From: Locusta migratoria
Taxonomy: Eukaryota; Arthropoda; Insecta; Orthoptera; Acrididae
Direction: 5' to 3'
Assembly (NCBI GenBank): GCA_026315105.1
Contig: CM048751.1
Coordinates: 341,356,649-341,420,648 of the forward strand
Length of the DNA stretch: 64,000 nt
Made by a program: the position numbers and the translations under genes. Below the pieces are notes generated by a model. That model did not search any database. It saw only the letters and a list, made by a program, of their open reading frames with translations, and was not told where the DNA came from. Below are positions 11,704 through 23,462 of this stretch, in pieces; position 1 is the stretch's first letter; every line of letters begins with the position of its first letter.

Positions 11704-12975
11704 GAAGAAAAAAAGTTTGGAAGTGCAAACGCAGCTAGGACAGCTACCGTCCGCTCCTGCGCTGGATCTATCTCCGTCGGCACTCGGCGAAGACATTAGC
11801 TTTCCTGTAGTAGTGTTGTATTTATTTTGGACTGGCGTCACTGTTGCCTGTAAAACGTGTGCCACATCAGTGCTCTTGGAAGAGAGCTGTGGCGGTGACG
11901 TGCCTATGTTCTCGCGTAGTGATTTGCGAACATTCGAAAAAAAATCGAGTTTCGAGCAGTGATTAAGTAATTCGTAAAGAAAGGCGTGAAAGCAAAGGAC
12001 ATGCATGCCGATATCCAGAATACACTGGGGGACGCAGCTCCTTCATATTCAACTATTTCCAAGTGGACAAACAAATTTAAATTTGGTCGGGAGAGCTGAG
12101 ACGATAATCCGCGCAGTGGGCGGCCAAGCTTTCTCACTACTCCAGAAATCATTACAAAAGTGCACAAAATGGTCATGGAGAATCGCCGATTGAAAGTGCG
12201 TGAAATTGCTCACACTTACCTGACGTCATGTGAAACGGTCTATCACATTTTAACTGAAAAAAAAGAAAAAAAAAGGATTTGCAACATACGAGCCGCGACT
12301 CTTGCCGATCAAAAACTTATGAGAATGGAAATATCAGAACTATGTTTGGCCTGTTTTAGATGAAACGAACATGATTTTTTGCGCCTGTTTCTGACCAGAG
12401 ATGAAGTTTGGTTGCACTACTATACCCCAGAGACGAAACAACGTAAATCAATGGGAACATGCGTAATCTCCGCCACCAAAGAAAGCAAAGACAATTCTTT
12501 CTGCTGGAAAAATCATGGAATCAGTGTTGTCGGACGTGAAAGGAATTTTGTTTGTAGATTATCTCCCCACTGGGCAAACAATTACTGCAGAATACTATTC
12601 TAACTTCTTGGATAAATTGCAACAAAAGATACGCGAAACAAGGCTAGATTTAGCAAGGAAGAAAGTCGTCTTCCGTCAAGACAATGTGCACCCGCACACA
12701 TGTGCCGTCGCCATAGCAAAATTACGCGAAGTAAGGTATGAACTGTTGCCATACCCGCATTATTCACCTGATAAGACTATCTGACTTCCAGTTATTCCCA
12801 AAACCGAAATTTTTTTCTTTTTGGATGTAGATTCACTTCAAACGAAGAACTGACAGCCGGAGTTGACAACTATTTTGCAGGCGTGGAGGAATCTGAGTTT
12901 CGAGATGCGATTAAGGCACTGGAAACTTCGTTTGACCAAGCACATTAATCTACAAGGAGACTACATTGAAAAATA

Positions 12976-14212
12976 CAGGGTGTCCAAAACAGGGCTCTCT
13001 GATTTCAAAATTAAATATCTCGAAAACGAAGATCGATAGAGGAATGCAGTAAACTATATGTTTATTCAAATGTTTCAAATGTTTGTATATCTTATGGGAG
13101 TTAACTACGGGGTCATCAGTCCCTAAACTTACAAACTACTTATGAACTAACTAATACTAAGAACGGCGCAATTATCCATGCACGAGGGGGGATTGAACCC
13201 CCGACCGTAGTGGCCGTGCAGACCGTGACTGGAGTGCCTCATTCCCCTCGGCCACCGCGGCCGGCATATGTTTATTGCGAAAGCTGTAATAAGTTTATAC
13301 AGCAGTTTGAAATAATAGTTACAAACGCTGCTAACTGCAGACCACACAGTAACTTTGGGAGAACACAGGGGTTTCGCTTCACACAAATGTGGCTTTTCGG
13401 AACCCCAAAATCGCTAGTTCTGTTTATTTACGTATTCATTGAGGTGGAAGTGTGCTTCATCTGTAAACCAGATGCAGCCAACATCAAATCCTTCACTATC
13501 AATCATTGTAAGCATGTGATTAGCAAAGGCAACCCTTTGTTGCACAGCTCGTACGGGTATGGCCTGGTGCGTTTGAATTGTGAATGGCAACATGTGTAGG
13601 CTCTTGCTCAGTATTTTCTGCGTGCTAAAACGCTTAAAACACAATTAAGATGCAATTCTACGGACGGATGACATTGGATTTCGCTGAATAATTACAGAAA
13701 ATGTGGCGATATTTTCAGGCGTAACTGCGGTTTGCTTGCGGCCAACATGCCCCACTAAGATCATCAGTTACGCTGCCTGTTCGTTGAAATTTTGCGAAGA
13801 GCGTACCAATGGTTTTCGCATCGGGTCCTTTTGGAACATTAAATCGTGCTTGAAAACTTCGCCTTGTTGCCGTAGGACTCTCTTCTAACCTGTGGTTCTC
13901 TGGCACCAGATAAACGCGTTGTTCAATGGAGTACATGGTTTTAATCTATCTCTTCCTTTAGTACGCTAATATCCTTTCACGTTTCAGTAGTGGAACTGAT
14001 CGCTCTGGGCTTCAGATCACTATTTATACTAGGCATTACGTATGGCGACTACAGCACCATCAGTTAGCAGCTTTTGTAACTATTATTTCAAACTGCTGTG
14101 TAAACTTTTTACAGCTTTCACAATAAAAATACCGTTTACTGCATTCCTCTATCGATCTTTGTTTTCGAGATATTTAATTTTGAAATCAGGGAGTCCTTTT
14201 CTGGACACCCTG
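12976..14212 (-). mobile_element. DUF4817-type mariner, copy 2 (3' half deleted)
   Basis: The coding strand is minus, with the N-terminus near 13936 (MYSIEQRVYLVPENHRLEES). WFTDEAHFHLNEYVNKQN lies near 13440, and VTVWSAV near 13345 runs straight into terminal-repeat sequence. The second and third catalytic acidic residues are therefore deleted. Both outer ends read CAGGGTGTCC with TA outside (12974-12975 and 14213-14214). A SINE interrupts the left repeat. It is about 1.0 kb once the SINE and its duplication are removed, against 1.54 kb for copy 1. Confidence 0.85.
13067..13265 (-). mobile_element. SINE family A inside the DUF4817 mariner
   Basis: The head on the minus strand has the A box TGGCCGAGGGG and a B box damaged by one lost base (GGGGTTCAATCC). 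The flanking 11-bp duplication ATATGTTTATT is at 13056-13066 and 13266-13276. It is the youngest layer of the three-level nest. Confidence 0.9.
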
Positions 14213-14308
14213 TACAAGGAGACTACACTGAAAAATATTTAACAAAGTTTCATCGTTGCCAGTACTTTTTTGTATTGCGTTCCGAGAACTTTTCAAACTA
14301 CCCTCGTA

Positions 14309-16892
14309 TTTATTAAACATGCTAGAAAATCGCCAGTTCAGCCGTGCAGTCAAATCGGAGGGATAACAGTGTTAAATGTGTGAAATTTCTGGAAAGTACC
14401 CTTTGAAACGACACTGTAGTATCATTCCATTAAATCCTTGTATACTACAGTGTACGTTACTTTCACCTGATTACCATTTTATGAATTCATGAAAGTGTGC
14501 TTGGCCTTTAGTGCCACTGTAATGGGGATGTACTAGGTGGAGACAAGAATGCTTTATTATTTATTAAAATTGTTATTGCAGGACAAATAAGTGAGCGCCG
14601 TTCACATAAGGAACCTTGCTCTACAGTACCCAACTCCTCTTATACCCTATGTGATTGTGTGTGTGAGGGTCTGTAAGTGTGCATGAAGCCACGGCTGGGA
14701 AGGCAGAGATGCAGAACACTCGGTAGGTTTGCCAACTTTAGTTTTGGGGTGTGGTAGAGAGGTTTCCTTGGGGATGAGATGGTCAAGTTGCTGCGACTTG
14801 CGAGTTCCTTCAGAATTCGGAGGTTGGCAGAAGGTCCCGTTAGATCACAAGCTAATGAGGGCGCGGCTACTCGCGAACTGGAACGGGAGAATCGGTTAGG
14901 ACGGGGAGCGGCCACGAGAAAGAGAACGTTTCCGGCTGTCGAAGAGGAAGGATGTAAGTATGGTGGCCTCCGTGGTAAAGTATCAGGAACTGTGTTGGTT
15001 GTGTTAATTCTGTCTGTGTTTCAGCGGGGAAATGATTTCGTATAATGGGAGTGTTGTGCATAGCCACGTGGGTGCAGTATGAGAGAGTAAAGAATGTACG
15101 GTATGAATGTAAGATTACGATTCTTGTCTCACTCCATTGGTGATACATTTAGTGAATGAATATTTTGTATTTTTGGCTTTAAAATGATGATAGGGAGATG
15201 TACAGTAAATTTAATAAGTTTGTGTAAATACTTAAACATTTCGTCTCTAGTTGTTTTTATGAACTTCTGAGTCCCATTTATCCTTAATTAATGATTAAAA
15301 AGAGAATGAGAATATTTAATGGGGAATTGCGAGAATATAAATGGGGAATTTCATCTAGTAAGGGAACTGCCACCGGTATGCTATCAGCTGCTGCAGTCTT
15401 TTGTGTGTAAAAAGTCGTTATCCGTTGCAATACAATATTATCAGGGCAATAACATCTGCTTTTAACACCGTAAATAATCACTGAGCAAGGCGGCAACTGG
15501 TAGGAAGCGGAGGGTGGTTAACTTACACCCTCGCTCCGTAGTCGATAAGAGAGCTATTTGAATGATGGGCGGTCCTAAGGAGCAGCGCTAGACAGCACTA
15601 AAAGCAGTTTTAGAAACTCACAACCCGAGGTAAATAATGGCGCCATGTTCGGCAGCAGCCAAGCCTGCTGCAAAGGAAGGCGGCGGTGGAGGCTGCCACT
15701 GCGGGGAGTCTCTTAACGAGGGCCCGCCTCATGCTCTATTCATACGCAGCGGCGCCAGCGATCGGCTAACTTGGGGGACAAACTTCTAAAAGCCACCGTT
15801 TTATACGACCGCTGTCTGTCTGAAGCACCTCTTCCTTACACAACACTTCGCCGCTTACAGACTTTGGGTTAAAACGATTGGCGACCGAGCACGGCAAAAT
15901 CAAGCAAGTTACGCCTCACTAAAATTGCGCCGGACGGACAGAACATTTTGCTCTGTAAATGAAGTTTAATACGCTTGTGGTGAAGGATTACCACGATACA
16001 GCTTTCTGAACTGCGAACGATGTTCTTTACCTCTTCAGCGGGCCAAGGTTTTGAGGAAGCAGCAGAAATGGCGCGGTGCATTGAGTGGGCCACTTACCCG
16101 GTTCCACAAAAATTTATTTCCAGCTTCAGCTGTGTCCGATTTTATTTCTCCATTCGAAAAGTTGAATAGTTCTTTTCCAAGAGAAAAAATAAAGTGCCAA
16201 GTTAAAAAGTTTCCTGCACTCAGCCAGCAAAGTTGGCAATGAATAGGCAAGTCTAGGTCATATTCTACCTACAAGTGTTTAGATTGTCAGTGAAATTATG
16301 ATCTATATTTTTAAATGCGAACAGGACTCTTGCGCACTTGCCACATAGTGGTGACATAAGAGTTTTCCTTCAATTAGAAGAAGCATTTTCCGTTCGCATA
16401 AACGAGTGTTTATCAACCTTTTCTAATATGCGACCCCCTTCCACCACCACCCCCCCCCCTTCCTCACGAATCGTATCAATACTATATTATCTCAAAGGAA
16501 ACAAGTTTAATTTTTATTTTGCTTCATCTTTCTTTTAAATTCTTGGGCGAAATTTTTTCGTATATTTTTCGGAATGACACACATTATCCTATTTTACATG
16601 ATTTATGACAGAAAAATATATTTTGCTTAACGAGAGTTTCATATTTCAGGCAAAACTCAGAATCTGATTATGCTTATTAAGAAAGGCGCTATTGTGTAGA
16701 CTATTTGTAAAGAAGTAGATCTTTTTTTTCGATTTTCAGAATAACTTTATGTATCATGCTCTTTTAAGTGTTATGGTTCCTGAAAACAGTTTTCAGGCTT
16801 TGCGCTTATTCATCATTAACACACTATATTATAAAATAATCTATTATCTCTTCAATTCATAATTAGTGTTACACGAGCAACTCCATAATTTC
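14309..16892. other. no gene recognised; GC-richer interval at 15.5-15.85 kb
   Basis: No coding region could be supported. The stretch 15480-15850 is richer in G+C than its surroundings (GGCGGCGGTGGAGGCTGCC, CGGCGCCAGCGATCGG) and is followed by TTTTATACGACCGC. This could be a promoter, but there is no attached gene to confirm it. A C run lies at 16450-16460. Confidence 0.35.
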
Positions 16893-18110
16893 TACATCTA
16901 CATACACACTCCGCAATCCACCGTAAGTCGCGTGGCGGAGGGTACACTGTACCACTACTAGACATTTCCTTTCCTATTCCACTCCCATATAGAACGAGGA
17001 AAGAAAGAATGCCTATATGCCTCAGTACGAGCCCTAATTTCTCTTATTTTGTCTTTGTTATCACTGCGCGAAATGTAAGTAGGCGGCAGCAAGATCGTAC
17101 TACACTCAGCTTCAAATTCCGGTCCTCTAAATTTCCTCAACAGAAGTTCACGAAAAGATCGTCGTCTTTCCTCCAGCGATCCCCAATTGAGTTGCCGGAG
17201 CATTTCCGTGACACAAGCGCATTGGTCGAACCTACCGGTAACAAACCTAGCTGCTCGCTTCTGAACTGCTTCTATGTCTTTCTTTAAACTGCTGCGGGTT
17301 CCAAACACTTGAGCAATACTCAAGATGTGGTCGTACAAGGGTTTTATACGCGGTCTCCTTTACAGATGAAGCACGTCTTCCCAAAATCCTCCCAATAAAC
17401 CGAAGTCGGCTGTCCGCCTTACTCACAACTGTCCTTACATGTTCGTTCCATTTCATATCGCTCTGCAATGTTACGCCTAGATATTTGAACGACGCGACAG
17501 CATCAAGAAGCTCACTAATAATGCTGTATTCGAACATTATGGGATTGTTTTTCCTACTCATGCGTATCACCTTACACTTTTCTTCATTGAGAGCTAGTTG
17601 CAATTCTTAGCACCAACTAGAAATTTTGTCTAAGTCATCCTGTATGCTATTACAGTCAGTTACAGACGACACCCTCCCATACACCACAGCATCATCAGCA
17701 AACAGCCGCAAATTACAACTTACTCTGTCCATCAGATCATTTATATTGATAGAAAATAACAGCGGTCCTATCACACTCCCCTGGGGCACGCCTGACGATA
17801 CACTCGTCTCTGATGAACACCCGCCGTCGAGAACAACGTACTGCGTTCTGTTACTTAGGAAGTCTTCCAGCCAGACCCAAATCGTGTACCTATTCCACAA
17901 GCTCGTATCTTCGTTAGCAGTCTGCAGTGTGGCACCGCGTCGAACGCCTTTTTGAAGTCGAGAAAAACGCAATCCGCCTGTTGTCCTTAACCCATGGCTC
18001 GCAAGATGTCATGTGAGAAAAGGACAAGCAGTGTTTCACATGAACGATGTTTCCTAAACCCGTGCTGATTCAGAGAAAGAAGCTTTTCCGTTTCAAGGAA
18101 ATTTACTATA
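16893..18110 (-). pseudogene. CR1-like LINE reverse transcriptase, 3' portion
   Basis: On the minus strand RT motifs appear in order: NQHGFRKHRSCETLLV near 18070, VFLDFKKAFDAVPH near 17960, SGVPQGSVIGPLLF near 17800, LFADDAVVYG near 17710 with the YADD-type box intact, and KYLGVTLQSDMKWNEHV near 17480. The thumb/post-RT region LVRPHLEYCSSVWNP lies near 17310, and RAARFVTGRF follows. Stops and shifts near 17605 and 17250 break it. The 3' end has the repeated TGTAGATG-like tail typical of CR1-like elements. 5' truncated. Confidence 0.85.
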
Positions 18111-18436
18111 TTTTATGTAATTTTAACATGACATAAATTTCATTTTGGCATACGCTTAGTATTACTGAACCCCTAGTTATTTTATGGTGCAAGTACTCCC
18201 TCCTTTGATGATGAACCCCAAAGCTAGACTTGGCCATCCCCCTGAGGATCGCGGCACACTGGCATAAACCAATCACCAGCAGTAAGTCATTGACATTTTC
18301 TTCACTGTTACCCGTCTCATACTATTGTTAAATTTTTATGGTCAGTATGAGTAATGGTGAAAAATACGTACGCTCTGACTGCAATACGTTTTAATTACTA
18401 TAATTGAGTAGGCTCCCAAGCCCAAAGTCAGTTGCT
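18111..18436. other. no gene recognised
   Basis: Unassigned AT-rich sequence between a LINE 5' truncation point and a SINE. Confidence 0.4.
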
Positions 18437-18448
18437 GCAAACGTTTTC

Positions 18449-18641
18449 AAAATGTTTGTAAATCTATCGGACCAAACTGCGTGGCCACCAGGTCGTAGCT
18501 TACAAACTACGTAAACCTAGGTAAACTAACCTAAGGACAAACACACACACCCATGCCCCAGGGAGGACTCGAACCTCCACGGCGAGCAACCGCGCGCTCC
18601 GCAGAGAGACGCTTTAGACCGCTCGGCTACTCCACCGCGGC
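18449..18641 (-). mobile_element. tRNA-derived SINE, family B
   Basis: The minus-strand head has the A box GTAGCCGAGCGGTCT and B box AGGTTCGAGTCCTC, then CATGGGTGTGTGTG and a body related to family A. The perfect 12-bp duplication GCAAACGTTTTC is at 18437-18448 and 18642-18653. It differs from family A in the tRNA head and in the GTGTGTGTG segment. Confidence 0.88.
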
Positions 18642-18888
18642 GCAAACGTTTTCTGGGTGTTGTACCGCGTCATAATGTAAGATATCTATCCATTTAATAA
18701 TCAACGATTCGTCCAACATCACAGTGGTCTTCTTCTGGGTACACTGACAGCCCGGGTCCACACATTGGAACCAACGTTGGCGCACGCAGTATTTGTCCTA
18801 TGTATGGATCGGTGAAATAGCTTTGGAACCAATGTTGAATCCAACGTTGGTACGGCTCCGTTCCTTATCGGTATTTTGGCCAAACATC

Positions 18889-19078
18889 GGTGCGGCGAAG
18901 CGGCAGAGCGCATTGAGGCGCTATGCTACGATGTGCGAGGCCGTTCCCCGTCGGGGGTTCCAATTCCCCCTCGGGCATGGATGTTTGTGCCGTCTTTAGT
19001 ATCAGCTAGTTTATAAGTAGTTTGTAACTTTAGGGACTTATGACTCCGTAGTTAGGTCCCATAAGGCTTATAAACAAT
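18889..19078 (+). mobile_element. degenerate SINE family A nested in the CCACACATTGG element
   Basis: GGCAGAGCGCATTGAGGCGC head, B box GGGGGTTCCAATTCC, CCTCGGGCATGG, and body AAGTAGTTTGTAAC. The element sequence TTTTGGCCAAACATC at 18874-18888 reappears with one or two changes at 19079-19093, an apparent target duplication. Confidence 0.75.
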
Positions 19079-19260
19079 TTTTGGCCGAACATCAAAGGTC
19101 ATTGGGCCAATATCGGTACGCCGTCCACACAGTGTCGCCATCGAGTGTTTCATTCTATCTTTGTCTGTTCGTTTTCTAAGCTGTGTTTCTTTGTTCGTTT
19201 GGGCTTCATAACCATTTATTTTAAAGTTTCCAAGTTTAGAGTTGCATAATAAAGAGTTTC

Positions 19261-19450
19261 AAATGTTTGTAAAGTCTATGGGACTTAACTACGGGGTCAT
19301 CAGTCCCTAAACTTACAAACTACTTATGAACTACTTACAACTAAGGACGGCACAAATATCCATGCCCGAGGGGGGATTCGAACCCCCGACCGTAGTGGCT
19401 GTGCGGACCGTGACTGGAGCGCCTTAATCCCCTCGGCCACCGCGGCCGGC
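19261..19450 (-). mobile_element. SINE family A
   Basis: Well preserved. The minus-strand A box TGGCCGAGGGG and B box GGGTTCGAATCC are intact, and the 11-bp duplication TAAAGAGTTTC is at 19250-19260 and 19451-19461. Confidence 0.9.
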
Positions 19451-20040
19451 TAAAGAGTTTCATTTGTGAAAGCCACGAAGATACATGCAAAAGAAATATA
19501 AAGTTGTCAGACTTAATGATGCTTTTCACACACGGTTACTCAATGCAATTAACATTACCTAAAATTGCTTGTCAAATTTTGCATATTGCTTTGTAAACTT
19601 CAAGCACTACCACTTACATGGTTATGTCTCCTCTAGCGAGAACTGGAATCGTCACTCCCAAAAGAAATTAGCATGTATAGCTCCCCTCCAAGTGTATCTT
19701 TCTTTTTTATTTTGAGAACAATCATTTTAAGCAGCAGTTTTAAATTTTAATAATGTGTATAGATTACTTGTAACATATTTTAAAACTTGCTGATTTCGTA
19801 ATGTACGGTATTAAGTGGTAAAAGACACTCCATCATCTTTTACAGCATCTTCTTTTTTTGTTTTATAATGACAAAATATAATTATTTACACTCAAAACCA
19901 CTAATGAATCGGCCGAGATTTGTGCGCCAGAAATGTTTACGTTGGCTCTCGACGAATTCAACTGAATGTTGGCTTCAATATGTGGACACTGTCGCAAAAA
20001 TATTGGCCAATGTTGGTACCAATGTGTGGAAACGGTGTGA

Positions 20041-20704
20041 GAAGAAGGCCACTGGAACGCTGGCCAAAACGTTGGCTGTTATAAGAATAGACATCCAACA
20101 TTATGACGAGGTACAAAACCCAAAACTGTTTATGTCAAGCTTTAATTAATAAAGCACTACCTCGTCTCCTCATCAGTATGAACATTGCATGTACTGCTTA
20201 CGTCTTTCAGAAAAATTAAACCTTCATGCAAAAGTCATTTGAGTTCCACGTTTGTTAAATGCTTTCTTTCCTGAAAATAAAGAATATCAATCAAGACGGA
20301 TCATTGGCATAACGCAGCTAGAATGAAACATTGTATTAGAGAAAGTAGCCAAATACTTATAAGGCGGGTTTATACTGTCCACAAAAACGGCGCCACGGCT
20401 TGTAGCTTTACAGCTTGTATGGAAGTGTTGCTGTGTACTGCCGTTTCCACTCACTCCTGTCAGAATTACAATTGCATGGCTGGCAATATAGCGTCAGCTC
20501 AGATTTTTACTGTCAACTAATGAACAGACACCATATCAATAATTGTAAATATGCTGACCATTTCACTGTGGACGCAATCAAACGCTCGGTCCATTGCGGG
20601 AACCCAGCACAGACTGCGAGCAAGAGGAATCAATGGGCAGTGTGCTACGAGGTGAGAGTTTGGGTTGGAAGGGAAGCGTGCCTGGATAGCCTAATTGGGT
20701 AGAA
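20041..20704. other. no gene recognised
   Basis: No domain, RNA gene or assignable repeat was seen. Confidence 0.4.
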
Positions 20705-21460
20705 CTACATCTACATCTACATAGGATACTCTGCAAATCACATTTAAGTGCCTAGCAGAGGGTTCATCGAACCACCTTTATACTATTTATCTCCCATTCC
20801 ATTCTAGAATAGCGCGCGGAAAGAAAGAACACCTGAATCTCTCCGTTCGAACTCTGATTTCTCGTATTTTATTCTGATGATCATTTCTACCTATGTAAAT
20901 GGGAGTCATCAATATGTTTTCGCATTCGGAGGAGAATGTTGCCGATTGGAGTTTCGCAAGTAGTCCACGCCGCAGCGATAAGCGCAGTTGTTGTAATGAT
21001 TCCCATTCCGGATTCTGTATCATTTCCGTAACGCTGTCTCCCCTGTATCGTGACAATACGAAACGAGCTGCCCTTCTTTGGACTCTTTCGATGTCCTCTT
21101 TAAACCCACCTGATAAGGATCCTACACTGGGCTGCAATACTCCAAAAATGGACGGACTAGCGTAGTGTATGCAGTTTCTTTTGTAGTTCTGTTGCATGTT
21201 TTAAGGGTTCTGCCAATAAAACGCAGTCTGTGGTTCGCCTTTCCCGCGATACTATCTATGTGTTCTTTCCAATTTAAGTCTGAAATAATAGTAATTCCTA
21301 GGTAGGCTGACAGCTGGCCCGAAGCGGAAAATCTGGGTTCGGATACCGGTCCAATACGAATTTTCAACTTTATCGCTGAATATGTTTTAACGCCCCGAAA
21401 CGGTCCAAATTCAATATGTGGATTTAGTTTACGAATTGACATTGGTGTTTTCATTTAGGT
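20705..21460 (-). pseudogene. CR1-like LINE 3' end
   Basis: Post-RT homology on the minus strand: YLGITIISDLNWKEHIDS near 21300, ANHRLRFIGRTLK near 21220, TLVRPFLEYCSPV near 21140, VQRRAARFVLSRYRGDSV near 21060, and IGRNDHQNKIREIRVRTERF near 20880. The element ends at TGTAGATGTAGATGTAGTT. It is the same family as the copy at 32594. Only the last part of ORF2 is present and it carries frame breaks. Confidence 0.85.
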
Positions 21461-23459
21461 TATTGTATTATAATTGAGATAAATCTACAATAAGATGAAA
21501 AGAAAGCAACCGTTTTTATTAGGAAATGGGTTTTACGTTGAAACAATCCTGAGACATTAAAAACAGGTATAAACCAAGTACTACATATAAACGAAAATAC
21601 GTTCTTGAACCATTTACGAATAATAAAAGTAAATTTCGATTAAGAGCAGCGTATTGAGCTCTGTAAAAAAATGCTCGATAACAATATCAGAGACGCACAA
21701 CTTGCTCAAGTGAGACAAGTGTCACTGCGATATTTGACACCTGACCACTACGTCTCATCCCTCCAAACTTGATATCTTGCCATCAAAATAAGTTCATTGT
21801 TCTGATGATATATGCTGGACGGTATTTTCAATCTCTTAGAGGCTTATTTGAAGGCTAACATACCTACACTTTCCCCACAGTTTAATACGACGACATTTTA
21901 ATTTATAGCTGATTTCGAGGTTACGCATTTTACAAGTGCATCGACACTAACTGTAATATAGTTAATTTCTTTAATTAACAGATATAATCAATTAGAAAGG
22001 AGATTGATGACCCAGCATTTTTAACTAGAACAACATTCAGAAGTATAACATAATCCTTGTCACTTCCTTTCTGAAATCCAGTTGACAAGTGTTTGAAAGC
22101 AATGAAGATGCCAAATCCAGAATCTGAATACCCCGCCAGCACCACATTTGATTTTCACAATTTATAGAATTAAGTAGGCTGTTGTGTAACTACGATTCAC
22201 CTTTCAATAGTCAGTCAATAATACTTCTTTAGTCATACACAGATCTGAAGCATACATTGTATAAGAAAATCATAAAATATGCAAATTAACCATATTATGC
22301 TCTTGAAAAGTTTGGCCTGTATTCCGATGTCTTCCTATCACTGTAGCTCAACAAATTATACTTAAAATCGCATATTTTGGAAAGATCTTTAATTTGATGT
22401 GCAATTAAAATGCACATTGTTCGTAATATGTAGGCACAAACATACGAAAACGCGAAATACAGCTTTAGCGTCGGAATCCTTGAATTACAGATGACATGTT
22501 TGTTTTGATTCTGAGGAAAGTGGCGTCACAAAGTTCAAGTGACTTTGTTAAAAGGCGAAAAATGCCGATAGTTGAGTGGCGCCACATAAATGTTTGGTAT
22601 TGACAATAGAATATTCCTCTATGTAAATCAAACGGCGTCGTTTTGTAGCCAGTGTCATGCCGCCTTCATGATTTGACGCTCCTTGCACTCAGTGCATCAG
22701 CTGTGAGCAACGAGAACAACAAAGGTCAAGACAATTATGAAGCATAGAGTAAATATAATACTGGCTGCGTATGACGTTGTTATACTGAAAGCAACATTTA
22801 AGTCACACGAGTCGAGGCAGGAATCAGTTTTCGTTATTACGACCAATGTGAAGTGCAACTGACAGTTAGTTTTCTCATTCACGGCTAAAATCATGCATTT
22901 ATTTAGTAATAAAATGATTTATGATTTAGCGTATTCCTGTTACACACTGAGTATAACATAATGTTACTTTGGGTAAACTCAGATTTGCATTTAAGCATTT
23001 CTTTGAATGTTGTGTAGCATATCTATGAAGTCAGAGAGAGTCAGTCAGGGAAGGAGAAGGTGAGCTGAAAGATAACCTGGAGGTAGCACCAGAGTCTAAG
23101 ATAGGAGCACAGACTTACTAAAAGTAAGCATAACAGTCGCAAACCTCCCAGTAATTTTCCGCAAATCCGCAACTTTAGTACCGCAAAGCGGTTGGGTCGC
23201 ATAAACAATCCGCCAAACGATTGGTTGAATGAGTATTTGGTGTGGAGCAGCTCGTTAAAAATGCACCCATATGTCGGAGCAGGTGTCGCTAAACATTGTA
23301 GCAACTATCGAAAATATTATTTATAAATCTCTCATTTGCAAAGAAAGCTGAAAAATAAGAGAATAATGTTTCGAATAACAAGTGTTCATTTACGGTCGTT
23401 AGTTATACTTTTATGCATGGAAGAAAATATTTACTTTAGTCATATTCAAACTTAGGCTC
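21461..23459. other. no gene recognised
   Basis: AT-rich sequence with no support for coding regions or known repeats. Confidence 0.45.
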
Positions 23460-23462
23460 TTA

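Larger units (their letters stand above)
11900..14308 (+). pseudogene. third-family mariner, split by a nested element
   Basis: Transposase residues can be followed from about 11950 to 12975 in several frames: IQNTLGDAAPSYSTISKW, DDNPRSGRPS, KVHKMVMENRRLKVREIAH, VYHILTE, DEVWLHYYTPETKQ, VDYLPTGQTITAEYY, then VVFRQDNVHPHT and LLPYPHYSPD. A TGA interrupts GRES-DDNPRS, and there are several frameshifts. The C-terminus (LQGDYIEK-like) is cut at 12975 by another mariner. The 3' terminal repeat resumes after it and ends TTTCAAACTACCCTCG before TA at 14307. The 5' terminal repeat is missing. Confidence 0.8.
18751..20040 (+). mobile_element. CCACACATTGG non-autonomous DNA element, copy 1
   Basis: Both ends carry TCCACACATTGG (inverted at the right as CCAATGTGTGGA), and the palindromic words ACGTTGGCGC/GCGCCAACGT recur inside. 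The left 400 bp and parts of the middle match, in inverse orientation, the element at 62151-63117. No transposase coding was seen. Two family A SINEs (18889 and 19261) are nested inside. The superfamily is unknown and the outermost bases are uncertain. Confidence 0.6.

Noticed and set aside
14779..15045. 88-codon frame rich in Arg and Glu
   Set aside because: No recognisable domain, no splice context and no homologous copy; treated as chance.
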